Assembly: GCA_029721515.1 (NCBI GenBank) | Contig: CM056550.1 | Span: forward strand, 11,391,431 to 11,455,430 | Reading direction: 5' to 3' | DNA from: Synanceia verrucosa | Lineage: Eukaryota > Chordata > Actinopteri > Perciformes > Synanceiidae | DNA length: 64,000 bases | Shown here: positions 41,690 to 52,545 of the stretch, one piece after another | Layout of the letters: every line of letters starts with the position of its first letter | Numbering within the stretch: position 1 is the stretch's first letter | Program-made: the position numbers and the translations under genes | The notes under the pieces: model-generated | Databases searched by the model: none | Seen by the model: the letters and a program-made list of their open reading frames with translations, nothing else | What the model was told of the DNA's origin: nothing

Positions 41690-44600
41690 TTCACATCTAG
41701 TCCCCTTTAAGTGAACTGAACTCAGTCCTCTGTAAGTGGACCAAAAATAGGTGGTGGGCCGAGGCTGCATATCTGCTTTAGTTTTGAAAAATAATGATCC
41801 CTAGTGAGGGAGGACCTGAATCTTTTACATTTTAACTTTTTTTTTTCTTAATCAGATTTTTTTTGTTGGCACTCGTGATTCTTGCACATTTTTCCATAAT
41901 CATAGTTTGAAGTTAGTTAAATTTGCAGGCAAACGCCGCAGCTTACTATATCAGCTAAACCAATGGCACGCACACCTACAAATCACGTGACGTTGAACAG
42001 CTGCTGCTCTCAAAATCCAACTCGTGGATACGAAGTGGAGACAGAGATACAGCCATGGAAAAACTACACGAAATATTTTGAGCTAAATAAGCAGCGTCTA
42101 CGTGTGTAGGTAAGTATTAATGCTAGCTATGGTATTTATTTGATGTATAACCTTTGGCGAGGTGACATTTATAATTTGTAAAGGTAGCATTAAACGTTAG
42201 CCTAGCTAAAATCCTACCTAGTGTTAACAACTTGGGCTCATTTAATTGGTCAATTAAGCTCAAGAGACCTGAATCTATATTTCAATATCGCTAACTATTC
42301 TAATGGAATCAACATTACATTATTCATTTAACATGATGTGAATAACCCAAAGTCAAGCGTGTGGTAATCAGGCATTAAGAGCTTGAAAAGCCGCACTCAC
42401 AGTGTGTGAGTATAATTAACATTACTAGTTAGTTTATTTACTGTATTTTATTGGTGTTACCGTACTACTTTACTTGCCCGCCCATCAGTCTAAGCGTCGC
42501 TGAGCTCAGAGCAGCCTTTTGCGAGCTGCGACACCCCCCCCCTCAGATCAGACGCCAGACTTAGCAAGTTTTCTGGGGGAAACCCTGAGCATAATTATAT
42601 ATTTTAGTATTTAGGCTAATATTTGATACAACATGAACCTTGTTGTCTAAGTGTAAGTTGTATTTTAATCAGCTTAGTGGCACATCAATTATGTGAAATT
42701 TTATTTCATTAAGCACCAACAGACTAACTGTATTCCCACTAGGTAATACTCCCATGATGGACAATGAGAAATGGTGGTCAAACCATACACTGTTGGTGAG
42801 TTCATTTTATTCTAATAATCATTTGCTAATTCTAATCACCATCAAACATCTGCTAAGGAACACACTGACAGGAACAAACAACATGAACACATAAACACAG
42901 TAGTGGTTGATAAGAAGGGTTAGCATCTCATGCTGGCCCTGGAACCCCTCGTCATCTTCAAATGACCTGTTGCCACAGTTTGTGCATTGTCACAGGTTTG
43001 TGCATGGCAGCTCATGCAGTTTGCAGGTGCATCTCCCCTTAACACAGTTTTGTTTTTTTGTTTGTTTTTTTTTTAACAAGAGCAGTGCACCAGTTCCAGT
43101 ATTGCCTCTGGAGCTGGGGGAAGTGTCATCCACTCCACTTCTTCCTTTCTCTTACAATGTTTTTAAAAAGCATGTTCAACCTACAGAGTCGTAACACTTC
43201 TCGTCTCTTTAAAAGCCTCTCCTCAATCACAGTCTCGCAGAAATACTTGTACCCATTTTCATACAAGTTGCTCTCTGTTGTCTCATTTGTCTTTTTAGAA
43301 GGTATCGAGTATAGTCTGTGAAACAGGTGAAGTGGTATCTTGCTTCACTGGCCACTAAGTCCCTGTCCCGAATGTACAGAAGAAGACTCATCTCTTCTTT
43401 CTTCAGCTGCCAGAAGCAGTTTACCAGCTATGATTGTTTCACACTGAATCAGTTTTTCTTTAATTCTTTTCCAGGTGTATGACTCATTTTTGTATTTTTC
43501 ATGTTTGCAAATTATGCATTGTACTGGCAATAGGTGTGGTGCCCGCTTGGATGTGTGGAGGTTGTGTTGTAATGAGTACTGTTAATGGAACAGCATTTCC
43601 CAGCACGCCGTGGGAGCTTTAGGCATGCACAGTAGCCACTAGAGCAGGAATTAACGGACAGCTGGCGCGGGGGTAACAGAAGGTTCATGCTTACATGCTG
43701 GGTGTGTGAATAAACGTTCACTAGACCAGCAACACGCCTTTTCAGCTAATTATATATATATAAAGAGACAGACAACACAGAGGTCACCAGTGTGTGATCT
43801 CAGAGTGTCTTTGCTGCAGTTCCCTCACCATAGTCTGTTTCTCTTTCTACCCCTGGCTGAAAAAACAAGAAGCAGACAACACATTTAGGCTTTTCTTCAT
43901 TACATTATAACAGTTTGAACATGTCAGGTTAGTGGCACCATATTTATTGTTATTTTAGCTCTCAGGTACACTTCCAAAGATTACAGTAGTGGACAAAAAC
44001 GTCTGCATGTGCCTTGTGTAATAGCTTGCATTCCTATCCATGTTTTGTCTTTTTTTGGAGGTGTATATGTTTTTGTTGTTTTTTTGTTTGTATTTCATTT
44101 TTTGGTCATTGTATTGCCTTGACTATGGGCTCAATCAAATCAAATTATAATTTCTATTATTTGTCTTAGACTCACAGCTGAAGTTCAAGATTCACATTAA
44201 CATGAGTGCTCTGATTTGACACCTGCCCTGTTTTTCAGCCTCTTTCTGAAATAAAAGTGCCTTTTCACATCTTCTCTGGACTTGTTTTATGTTTGTCATG
44301 TTTGTAAAGTGGCTGTAGCAGTCTCTGTGATAGCCACTGTTTGCTGGAATTGCAGCAGGTTCCTGAAGTTTGAGGTTTACAGTTAACTTATTTATAAGTG
44401 CTAAACACTACAGCACTGTGCCACCCTCAAGTACAATACATTATATTAAAATAATCTTACTGTTAGTAGCATTTTAAAGCTCCATTAATCTTAACGCAGA
44501 GACAAATGATTATAAGTTAACACAATTATAAAATATATAAGGACAGTTAATGAACATATATGTAGTCAAAGCTAACTTCCATGTTCACTCTCTTGTCAAG

Positions 44601-45480
44601 CTAAAGCCATCCACATAACACAACGACTATTTAGTATGACAACAAACCTTGGTTTTAAGGTTAAATCTAAGCACTGGCTCTTCTGCCACAGTACTCTCTC
44701 TGGTACTAAGTCTTTCCACAGAAACACAACAAAAGTCAAAAATGTCTTCCATCCTGTGTCTATAAAGGGGGTTACAGGACCGTCTTTATCCAAAAGATGC
44801 ATACAGCACTCCATTTCTGTGGTTTGCTAGCAAACGTAGTTTCAAGAGGAGGAGTGTAGTATGTGTGTGGCTAATTTTTATGACATTATGCTAATTTTGT
44901 CAGAGGTGAAAAAAATAACATCTTACTGGATCTCAGATGTTGGAAATCAGTCAGTTTTATGTTTTATGTGCAAAGTTCACCAAGACATTTTGAAGACATT
45001 GTTACAGAAGACTTCAGTTTTCCTGCTTTTATCAAGCTTGATGACGAACTGTCAGTTAACTTGATTAATTTCATCTCCTCTTAAAGTGACTGATATTTAA
45101 ATGTGTTGTTATATTAGCATTGTGTGTAAGCGTGTACTGCGATCTTTAACTTGTTTATGAACTGTACTCCTATAGCGTTAGCTTACAGCCGCAGCAGCAG
45201 TTTAACAATGTATCCATGGTAACCGGCAAATTTCGAGACGTGTCATTGGACAATAACTACAACTACATCATGCATGTCAGACCCTGGGCATAGCTGCCCG
45301 CGTAGTTAGTCAGAACCGGTAAAAATGTGCAAGAGGTAAGAGTGCCAACAATTTTTGTTTCATTTGTTGAAAAATTAAGATGTTGTCCACAAAAAAATAG
45401 GTCCTCCCTCAGTGGGGATCGTTTAAATACACGAAATCTCCCCTTGGCCCACCGCCTATGAGGGGACCTGGAGAGCAACT
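41690..45480. mobile_element. Possible DNA transposon with inverted ends
   Basis: Sequence at 41745-41820 (GGTGGTGGGCC ... GAGGGAGGACCT) is matched in reverse at about 45403-45475, imperfectly, over about 75 bases. Inside lie a decayed coding remnant (42905-43530) and a promoter-like stretch near 42040-42110 that ends in a GTAGGTAAGT donor-like site. The inverted ends and their contents suggest a 3.8-kb element, but no target duplication is certain. Confidence 0.45.
42905..43530 (-). pseudogene. Decayed coding remnant, unknown dispersed family
   Basis: Read on the minus strand from 43530: PVQCIICKHEKYK and KLIQCETIIAGKLLLAAEER (a paired Cys motif then a helical block), next in another frame DLVASEARYHFTCF, then YENGYKYFCETVIEERLLK, and last a Cys-rich stretch (GRCTCKLHELPC) with an in-frame stop. 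The order of Cys and His looks like a small zinc-binding module of a dispersed fish gene family, perhaps linked to a transposon, but I cannot name it. At least two frameshifts and one stop break it. Confidence 0.6.
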
Positions 45481-45670
45481 TAGAAAGCACCGTTTATTCT
45501 TTTCTTGTCTCAGTGAGTGGCACATGTTAAAGCAGCCGCTACACGTGGCGCAGTGGAGTTAGCTTAGCCTCGTGGCCTCTTTTCCACTAAGTGTAAGTTG
45601 TTGTATTTCTTTATTTGTAGGGAAGAGAAGGGAACATTTGGGTGTGCATAATAAGTATGTGTGTAGCTAC

Positions 45671-46462
45671 TGTTATGTTGGTCATGTCAAGTTAAGTTTT
45701 TTTGGTTCAGTTTTGTCATATGGTCCTGTCATTTCCTGTTTTATTTTGTATTAATTGTCTTCCCTTGTGTTTCAGCTTCACGTTTCCTGCCCCTGTGTTT
45801 CCTGCGTCTGTTGATTGTCTGCCCCGCCCTGATTGTTTCCAGCTGTTACCCATTACCTCGTGTATTTATGTCTGCGTCTCCGGCAGTCATGTGCCAGTAC
45901 GTCTTGTGAATTCTCCAAGCTACCAGCCTTTACGTCAAGTTGTTTTGCCGTCAGGTTGTGTCATTTCAGTTTCTGTCATTGTGTCGAGTTTGTCCAATCT
46001 AGTATTAGTGTTTTGTCTGTTTCTAGCATCTGTGTAATTATCCAGTCTAGTGTTAGTGTTTTGTCTGTTTTGTAGCATCTGTGTAGTCATCCAGTCTAGT
46101 ATTAGTGTTTTGTCTGTTTTGTAGCATCTGTGTAGTCATCCAGTCTTGAGGCTCATTTTCCTCACTGTTAGTGAGCATTTATGTTTCGTCTTTTTCCTTA
46201 AGTTATAGTTTTCCTCACTGTGTGAGCGTCTTTAGTGTTGCATTTTTACTAGTGTCCTAAGTTTGATTCATGTACAGCCATATGGTTTCTCTCCTAGTGT
46301 GTTTTCAGTCTGAGAGTTTTTTGAGTTTCATCTAGATTTAGCATCAGTGCTTGAGTTGTTTTGTTAATCTTGTTTGTGAATTTTATTTGTATTAAAATCC
46401 CTTTTACTTATTTCTGTCGAGTCGTGCATTAGGGTTCAGTCATTTCGTGCCACGTTCTAACA
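45671..46462. mobile_element. Solo LTR with GCTAC target duplication
   Basis: 792 bp from TGTTATGTTGG to GTTCTAACA, flanked on both sides by GCTAC (45666-45670 and 46463-46467). Its CCTGTTTTATTTTG and ATTACCTCGTGTATTTATG stretches resemble fish gypsy-type LTRs. The open frames inside (near 45702 and 45833) have no domains. Contains the short tandem repeats listed separately. Confidence 0.85.
45993..46147. repeat. Tandem 48-49-bp repeat in the solo LTR
   Basis: TCCAGTCTAGTATTAGTG and GTAGCATCTGTGTAGTCA blocks recur about three times with 48-49-bp spacing. U3-type enhancer repeats are the obvious parallel. Confidence 0.85.
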
Positions 46463-46467
46463 GCTAC

Positions 46468-47640
46468 ACTGTGCACAGAGCTAAGGGTAATGTTAGCTAC
46501 ATCTGAGGTATGAGATTAGCCTTCTTGTGCTGCTTGCATTAACAACCACAAGGTGTGTTACTTACAATATTCATATATAGTGAATATTTCATTCATTCAT
46601 ATGGTTTCAAAGCCATTAAAATTGTAATTTAATAGTATTGTTTACATTTCAATATTAAGTGTTAATATTATGATGCTAGTTAATGTCATGATGCAACAGT
46701 AATCCTTTATTCATGGCATGAGTATTGAGTTGTATTATGTTTTTCCATTGATAAGATTCACCTGTACAGTTAAGGGAATAAGAATGTTTGCATATGTTGC
46801 TATATAAGTCGTGTCATGTTACATAGGCTGGGTTTTCTGGATACCCTTGAACTTTGGATCTGGATTGGAATCTCTCTCTGATGAGGGGGATGGCGAGCTA
46901 CCCGTATGAAAACCTGGATTGAGGAGCGCTTCCAACATTCATCTGCCCTGCTGTCAGTGTGGTAGGACTGTGGGGGAAGGACCTCAAAGGACAGTTGGAT
47001 CTAACGATTGGAACATTCGTTTATTTCTTTTATTTTCAGGGTGCACCCATTTCAAAGGACAGTGTTGTAAATATTTTGTGTTCTAATACAAACATTTTCA
47101 TTTAAATCTACCTCTGTGTTCTGGTTGCTTATTGTGATATCTGATTACTGTCCATTATTCCTCCCTATGAATCTGGGTATACTGGTCCAGTGTGCACCTA
47201 TTCTACAAGTGGGTTACATTGACTTTAAGACTCTAAGAATTAATGCAAAGAAGATAGTAAATGAAAAACATGAGAATAATTACATATGAACAAGGACAAA
47301 AACCAACAAAAGACTAAATGCAAAATACAAAACTGGACTGAAAGTTCAGAGAACTTGTTGGTTTTGGCTGTTAATCGAAAGGCTAATTGACCCCACCTAG
47401 AAACGATCGTTTATGTATTTAATTAATGAGGTGAAAGCTATAATCTGTCATGTTAGAAAGCTAGCAAAAGAGCTAGTAAGATTTCAAAGTGGCTCTTCCT
47501 CTCAGCCTCCTCTAAGCTCCTCCCCCTCCCGTCAGTATTCCGTCCAAAGCCACGCCCCCTCAAACTTGAACATTTCACAGTAGGATTCAGCAGGGAGAGG
47601 AGAGCCGACTAACAGCCCAAAAGAAGCTCTGCTACTACTT
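46468..47640. other. Unassigned, with a TATA-like motif
   Basis: A GCTATATAAGTCGTGTC stretch near 46800 and a CTTTTATTTTCAGGGTGC acceptor-like site near 47030 would fit a promoter and an exon start, but no coding sequence follows. It may be another LTR. Confidence 0.35.
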
Positions 47641-47669
47641 TGTGGCACACACACATACATATACTGGAA

Positions 47670-47695
47670 ATATATATATATATATATATATATAT
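47670..47695. repeat. TA microsatellite
   Basis: Run of TA repeats directly before the SINE. Confidence 0.9.
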
Positions 47696-47698
47696 ACT

Positions 47699-48055
47699 GG
47701 GGCGGCAGTAGCTCAGTCTGTAGTGACTTGGGCTGGGAATCGGAGGGTCGCCAGTTCAAGTCCAGGTCGGACCAAAAATGTGGAGAGTGGACTGGTAGCT
47801 GGAGAGGTGCCAGTTCCTCCTCCTGGGCACTGCCGAGGTTGCCCTTGAGCAAGGCACCGAACCCCCAACTGCTCGGGGCGCCTGGATAAGGGGCAGCTCC
47901 CTCACTCTGACACCTCTCCTCTAATGCATGTGCATGTGTTTGTTTCATGACTTGTGTGTGTAATGTGCAACTGAAAAATATGTATATATACTAACAGAGT
48001 GAAAAAATGTAATTTCCCTCATTGAGGGATTAATAAAGGAATTCTTCTTCTTCTT
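47699..48055 (+). mobile_element. tRNA-derived SINE with an L2-type tail
   Basis: The head GGGGCGGCAGTAGCTCAGTC and GCCAGTTCAAGTCC carry A- and B-box-like promoter motifs. The body GTGGACTGGTAGCTGGAGAG follows, and the end TTTCCCTCATTGAGGGATTA plus TTCTTCTTCTT mimics the 3' end of L2 LINEs, which would supply the copying enzyme. A headless piece of the same family follows the tRNA-Val at 23.5 kb. Confidence 0.85.
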
Positions 48056-48291
48056 GTGATCTCCATGATCACCGCAACTCCACCACCCCTGCTGCAATCC
48101 CACTCGCCCCGCATTGTTTTGTGTTTTCACTAAGACCGGAAGCCTTAACACAGGCTGAACTGTGGGAATTTGGGAAGTCTAACAAACTTGTTGCCAAAGC
48201 TTTTTTTCCACCCAAACTGCTGTGGACCACAGAAGTCCACACCCCTTGTCACCCAGAGTAGGTAACTTAATTTCAGTAACAAACTCTGAAT

Positions 48292-48373
48292 CGCTGTGAG
48301 CAGGGTTTGAACCTGCGCGGGGAAACCCCATTGGATTTCAAGTCCAACGCCTTAACCACTCGGCCATCACAGC
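48292..48373 (-). tRNA. tRNA-Ser-TGA: tRNA-Ser(TGA), intact
   Basis: Decodes TCA-type serine codons. Read on the minus strand: acceptor GCTGTGA/TCACAGC, D arm GCCGAGTGGTTAAGGC, loop CTTGAAA (TGA), variable arm GGGTTTCCCC, T arm GCAGG/CCTGC with TTCAAAC, discriminator G. All pairs and invariant bases are present. Downstream sequence near 48697-48840 matches the flank at 27040-27225 of the serine array, which links the two serine groups. Confidence 0.95.
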
Positions 48374-48696
48374 TGATGCTGCATTGATTCTCTGTGCTCA
48401 CTGTCTCAATCATTGTGGACATCAGTATGAAACCTGGTTGGTTTTCTCCATTAACACTTTCCATAATGTTTCATCAAACAAGACAGAAAGGCGCTGTTTT
48501 GTGGACAGCCATGGAATCACTACACAACACCCTAAATTAGTGGAACAGCTTCACACATCACCATGGATGTCATACAAAGATGCCAAGTAAGTTTGCATGA
48601 ACAAGCAATACAAGTCGGTGACTTGGTGCATGACATAGAAACATTAACCTATAGACACATAAACATGTTTCATTTCACATGATGATGTTATCTTGT

Positions 48697-48840
48697 TAGC
48701 ATTCATAACAGATAAACAGTGCAAACAAAGAAATAAAATGAATTTTACTTGTTTCAATAATGAGTAAACATGAACATAGAGATGCATTTGGAACTTCCCA
48801 TAATTAATTAGCATCCACATGAATACTGTCTGCTTACATT
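48697..48840. repeat. Duplicated serine-tRNA flank (copy of 27040-27225)
   Basis: Shares GAGTAAACATGAACATAGAG and TTAGCATCCACATGAATACT-type stretches with the flank after the 26.9-kb serine tRNA. Confidence 0.75.
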
Positions 48841-48841
48841 T

Positions 48842-49300
48842 AAGGCCAGTTTTTAGTACTCCATAAATTGCTGTACGTGCACACAGAGCGCCCTCTACGT
48901 CGCTGGAGAGCCTGTCGAAAAGCCTCTCCATTCTCTCCAGGAGCATGAAATAATTTTTAACTGTCCATCACTCCATCAGGGGAAAACAGAGATGGCAAGG
49001 GCTGTGATTGGTCCTCTAAAAACATCACTTCCAGAATTACTACTCTCTCCACAACATACAGTAGGAGCCATTGTTTTTTTCCCATGTTTCTATGACTGGT
49101 CCGTGAAGATAATGTATCCCCCGCAATGACGTAGTCAGTGCAGCCCTGACTGGTAACGCCCCTTTAAGAGCCTGGGTGAAAACCAGCTGTAATCCCTCAT
49201 TTGTCCACGGGGAGGAGCAGTGATTGTCTCCAGGCTCAACCCACTCTCTCATCATAACTGTACATTGGGACAGTGCACAGTAGAAAAACAACCATATTCT
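48842..49300. mobile_element. MITE, truncated relative of 21413-22092, reversed
   Basis: Left end AAGGCCAGTTTTTAGTACTC matches the reversed right end of the 21.4-kb element, and internal stretches match in reverse order. The opposite end was not found; related GGAGAGCCTCTCC-type motifs recur near 49740-49790. Confidence 0.6.
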
Positions 49301-49805
49301 GCCTTATTGTTTCTATATGAATGCAGCCATGTCATGTGACTTCAAAGTTTTTGGGCTGAAATCAAATGACTTGGCTGCATTGCTGTATTTATCCATGTAA
49401 ACTGTCATATTTGAAGATACTTTCTGAATTAAAATGTGTTTTACAAGGCAAAGTTTCCACAGGAAGGACTTTGTTTACAAACTGCAGCTAAAACACAAGC
49501 TACATACGGGAAAGATTTCCCGCTGAAGAGCTCCTGTCATATTGAAGAAGACCATCATGGAATATTTTGCTGCACCATCAGGAAACATATTGGGTGTGAT
49601 CATAGCTTTTTCCAATTATCCAAACCATGCTGTTGTGTGACTAGGCAAAGCCCCGGCAGATCATCGTCTGTCCTTAACTAAGCATTGTAAAGTTCAAAAC
49701 TATAATTTTTTTTCTTGAAAAAAAATATATTATGCACTCGGAGAGGCTCTCCAACAGGCTCTCCGGTGACAAAGAGGGCTCTCCGTGTTAAGCGTTTTTT
49801 TTTAC

Positions 49806-49980
49806 TTTTACAATGTCCATGTATTCATTAATATTGCCAATATTTACAGTGAAATACACCAAAAATGCTGCAGACATTTTCTTTATCCCACTAGTTTAAT
49901 AAATGATGTTCTTCAATAAACTTTGTGGTAAAAGAAAAGCTCCTGTCAGCCTCAGTGCTGTTTCAGTGATCACATATTAT
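49806..49980. repeat. Dispersed repeat, copy at 63741-63905
   Basis: Shares TTTAATAAATGATGTTCTTC and AATAAACTTTGTGG with the later copy. Class unknown. Confidence 0.7.
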
Positions 49981-50105
49981 TCTGTAGCTTTGCTTTGGCT
50001 GGCAGGGATACTGTCTATGATATTTCACTATTCAATCATTTCCCCGTGCTTTTTGCACACCTTTTCCTTTGCGTGAGTGAGCGTAAAAATTGTCCATCTT
50101 CCTTT

Positions 50106-50134
50106 GAGCACTCTACCATGTGAGCTAATTCCCC
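50106..50134 (-). pseudogene. tRNA-Ala(AGC) 5'-half fragment
   Basis: Minus strand GGGGAATTAGCTCACATGG, then TAGAGTGCTC, is the 5' half of a tRNA-Ala. Its flank to 50210 matches, reversed, the flank upstream of the 12445 copy. Confidence 0.65.
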
Positions 50135-50540
50135 CATACGGAATAACTCCCATGTAGCTCCACCTAGGTTGTCTCATCCCACGCTTTTCCAGACTCTTGA
50201 GATCAATGTAAAGACAACTGAAAGGTGTCTTACACACATGGATTTGATTCCCATCTTCATGCAGGCAAGTTTACATGGTTAAGGTGTTGGACTGCTAGTT
50301 TTTATGCATGTAAAACGAGATTTTGGAGAGTCTCTCTGCTTAAAGGCACACATAAATAAAGAAATGTAAATAAAGACATAAAAGATATAGAAAGATGGAG
50401 AAATGTGTCAGGTAAGGTGAACTGTGGGACTCCCAGGGTGATATGGTGAGGTGTGATCCTCACTGTTTTAATTCATGTTGCCATTTTTTTAGTATACTGA
50501 ACCAATTAGCAGCATGTGAGTATGAAAGAACGTTTGAGGA

Positions 50541-50622
50541 GCTGGGGTGGCCGAGAGGTTAAGGTGTTGGACTCGAAATCCAATGGGGTTCCCCTGCGCA
50601 GATTTGAACCCTGGTCACAGCG
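50541..50622 (+). pseudogene. tRNA-Ser(CGA), decaying
   Basis: Serine layout with GTGGCCGAGAGGTTAAGG, stem TTGGA/TCCAA around CTCGAAA (CGA), and variable arm GGGGTTCCCC. The acceptor (GCTGGGG against TCACAGC) has a mismatch, and the T stem is GCAGA/CCTGG, which no longer pairs fully. Either a pseudogene or a weak gene. Confidence 0.7.
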
Positions 50623-50976
50623 ACATATTAAAAGCACATCTTTCAGAAAGTGATAGTTGTCTATATCCTTGCTCTGCAGGGGACTGATGAACAACTGTGA
50701 TGCTCTTTTACTCCTCTTGATGGTGCTCTTGGCTTAAAGAAAGAGGCTACTGTAATGGAAAATTACAACATTTGTATTACTCTTACTATCTCAAAAGTCC
50801 AAAAATATCACAAGTGACAAGACATACAAACAAAAGGACTGAAATGTTCCTCGAAAATGAGGAACATGTAGTACCGCTCCAACAAATCAAAGGACATGAA
50901 AACTTTGAACTTGTTCAACTCACTGTTGATCATCTTTTTAGTCTCAGACTAACTGCAAACAATGAAAACTATGACA

Positions 50977-52545
50977 CCAGGGGCGTCACTAGACCTAATA
51001 CTGTACTGGGGCACACCTGGGGCTCAAAGAATTCACGAGCACGCGCAAAGTGTGTGAGAAAAAAAAACATATTCAGCACTTATTTATATATTAAAAAAAA
51101 CAAATAGTTTTTTAAACTATTCAATCATATCAGACTATGTTGTTGTCTCTCATCTCTCTGCCTCTGTACTCCTCTCCACTTAGTCTGAAGTAACATGAAA
51201 ATATTACTGTTTATTGCTGTACAAATATGTACATAGCTCAAAGTCTCCTATCTGCATTTTTTTATAGTCTTCAGTTTTCATATGGGATTATAAGAAGAGT
51301 GAAAGCTGTTCTGTTATCCCACCCTTCCTTGTAAGTCACCTGACCAAAAAGCTTTCTGTAAGAAACTGACAGTTTTTTTGTTTTTCAAAAAACTGTTTTC
51401 TGTTTTTTTCTCATATGGGAGGTTTTGTATTTCTGCCATCAATATTCAAAATCAAATGACTCAGAGGCAAAAAAAAAAGAAAAAAAAAACATGATTGGGA
51501 CATCATTCAATGATAGTCAACTCACCTCTCGTCATCTTTCTCTCCCTCACCTCTTCCTGCACACTGCTGTTCCACTTTGTCTGGACAAAGTCTTTTCTGG
51601 ACAGAAAAAAAAATCTAATTGGGGCAACAAAACCCGATATCTGTAGCCATGTTTCTGGTGACAAATAGAGAAATTTGACTATTTTTTCTGGCAACAAAAC
51701 CAGATGCTTTAGCTGTAGCCATTTTTCTGGTGACAAAACAAGATTATTTTAGTCAAAGGCAAACCGATTAACAAGACAAGTCTACTGTGCTATTTTTCTG
51801 TGAAAAAAACTTGAATGATTTAAATTTGATCATTTCAGATGAGAACCACTGCACCATCCATAGGCTGTATCTGTCAACTAACACAAGCTTCCTAAAAAAA
51901 TCATCATTGATGCAGAGGTCCTGAGCAGAACCATCAGACCATAACCAACATGATGTTTCATGCTGATGAAACTCACTGGAAATTCTCCGCACAGCTCGTA
52001 CAGCAAATGGATACCGTTGTCTTGATACAAGGAATAGCGTTAGCTAACTTAGCATTAACTTAAGACAAACTTATGTTGTCTAGCTAGCTAGGAGGACTTC
52101 ACTTACCTCTCTCATTCCTCGCTGATTTGTCCCTACTGCGGGCGAATAACTTTCTGATATCCATCTAGGAGTTACAGTTCGAGTCAAATCAAAATTAAAA
52201 TAATATATTTAACAAGTTGTTGTCGGCTAACGTTACCTACCTCACGCAGTGATTCTCTCTCTCTCTCTCTCTCTCTGGCTCTCTCAACTTCAAGTTGAGG
52301 AGTATTATCAGCAGAAGTCTACACATCAATAAATTACCATATTAATTAGCCATGTGCGCATTGTTTATGTGGAGTGAATACAGTAGCAATGAATTGCCAT
52401 ACTAAGTAGTATGTGTACTACTGTGTAGTCTATGCTATGTAGACTTAAAACTCTGAAGTGATTTTTTTTTATTGGTGAAATTTTTACTGGGGCACTGCAG
52501 ATCAATACTGGGGCACCAGTGAAATCTGTCTGGTGATGCGGCTGG
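50977..52545. mobile_element. Inverted-end non-autonomous element
   Basis: Left CCAGGGGCGTCACTAGAC and reversed right CCAGCCGCATCACCAGAC form imperfect inverted ends. Nearby GGGGCAC motifs occur at both ends. No transposase. A CT run lies near 52254-52275. Confidence 0.6.

Noticed and set aside
45702..46075. 111- and 80-codon frames as a membrane protein gene
   Set aside because: They lie inside a solo LTR with target duplications and low-complexity repeats.
47532..47948. 138-codon minus frame over the SINE
   Set aside because: Covers a SINE and TA microsatellite; no conserved domain.
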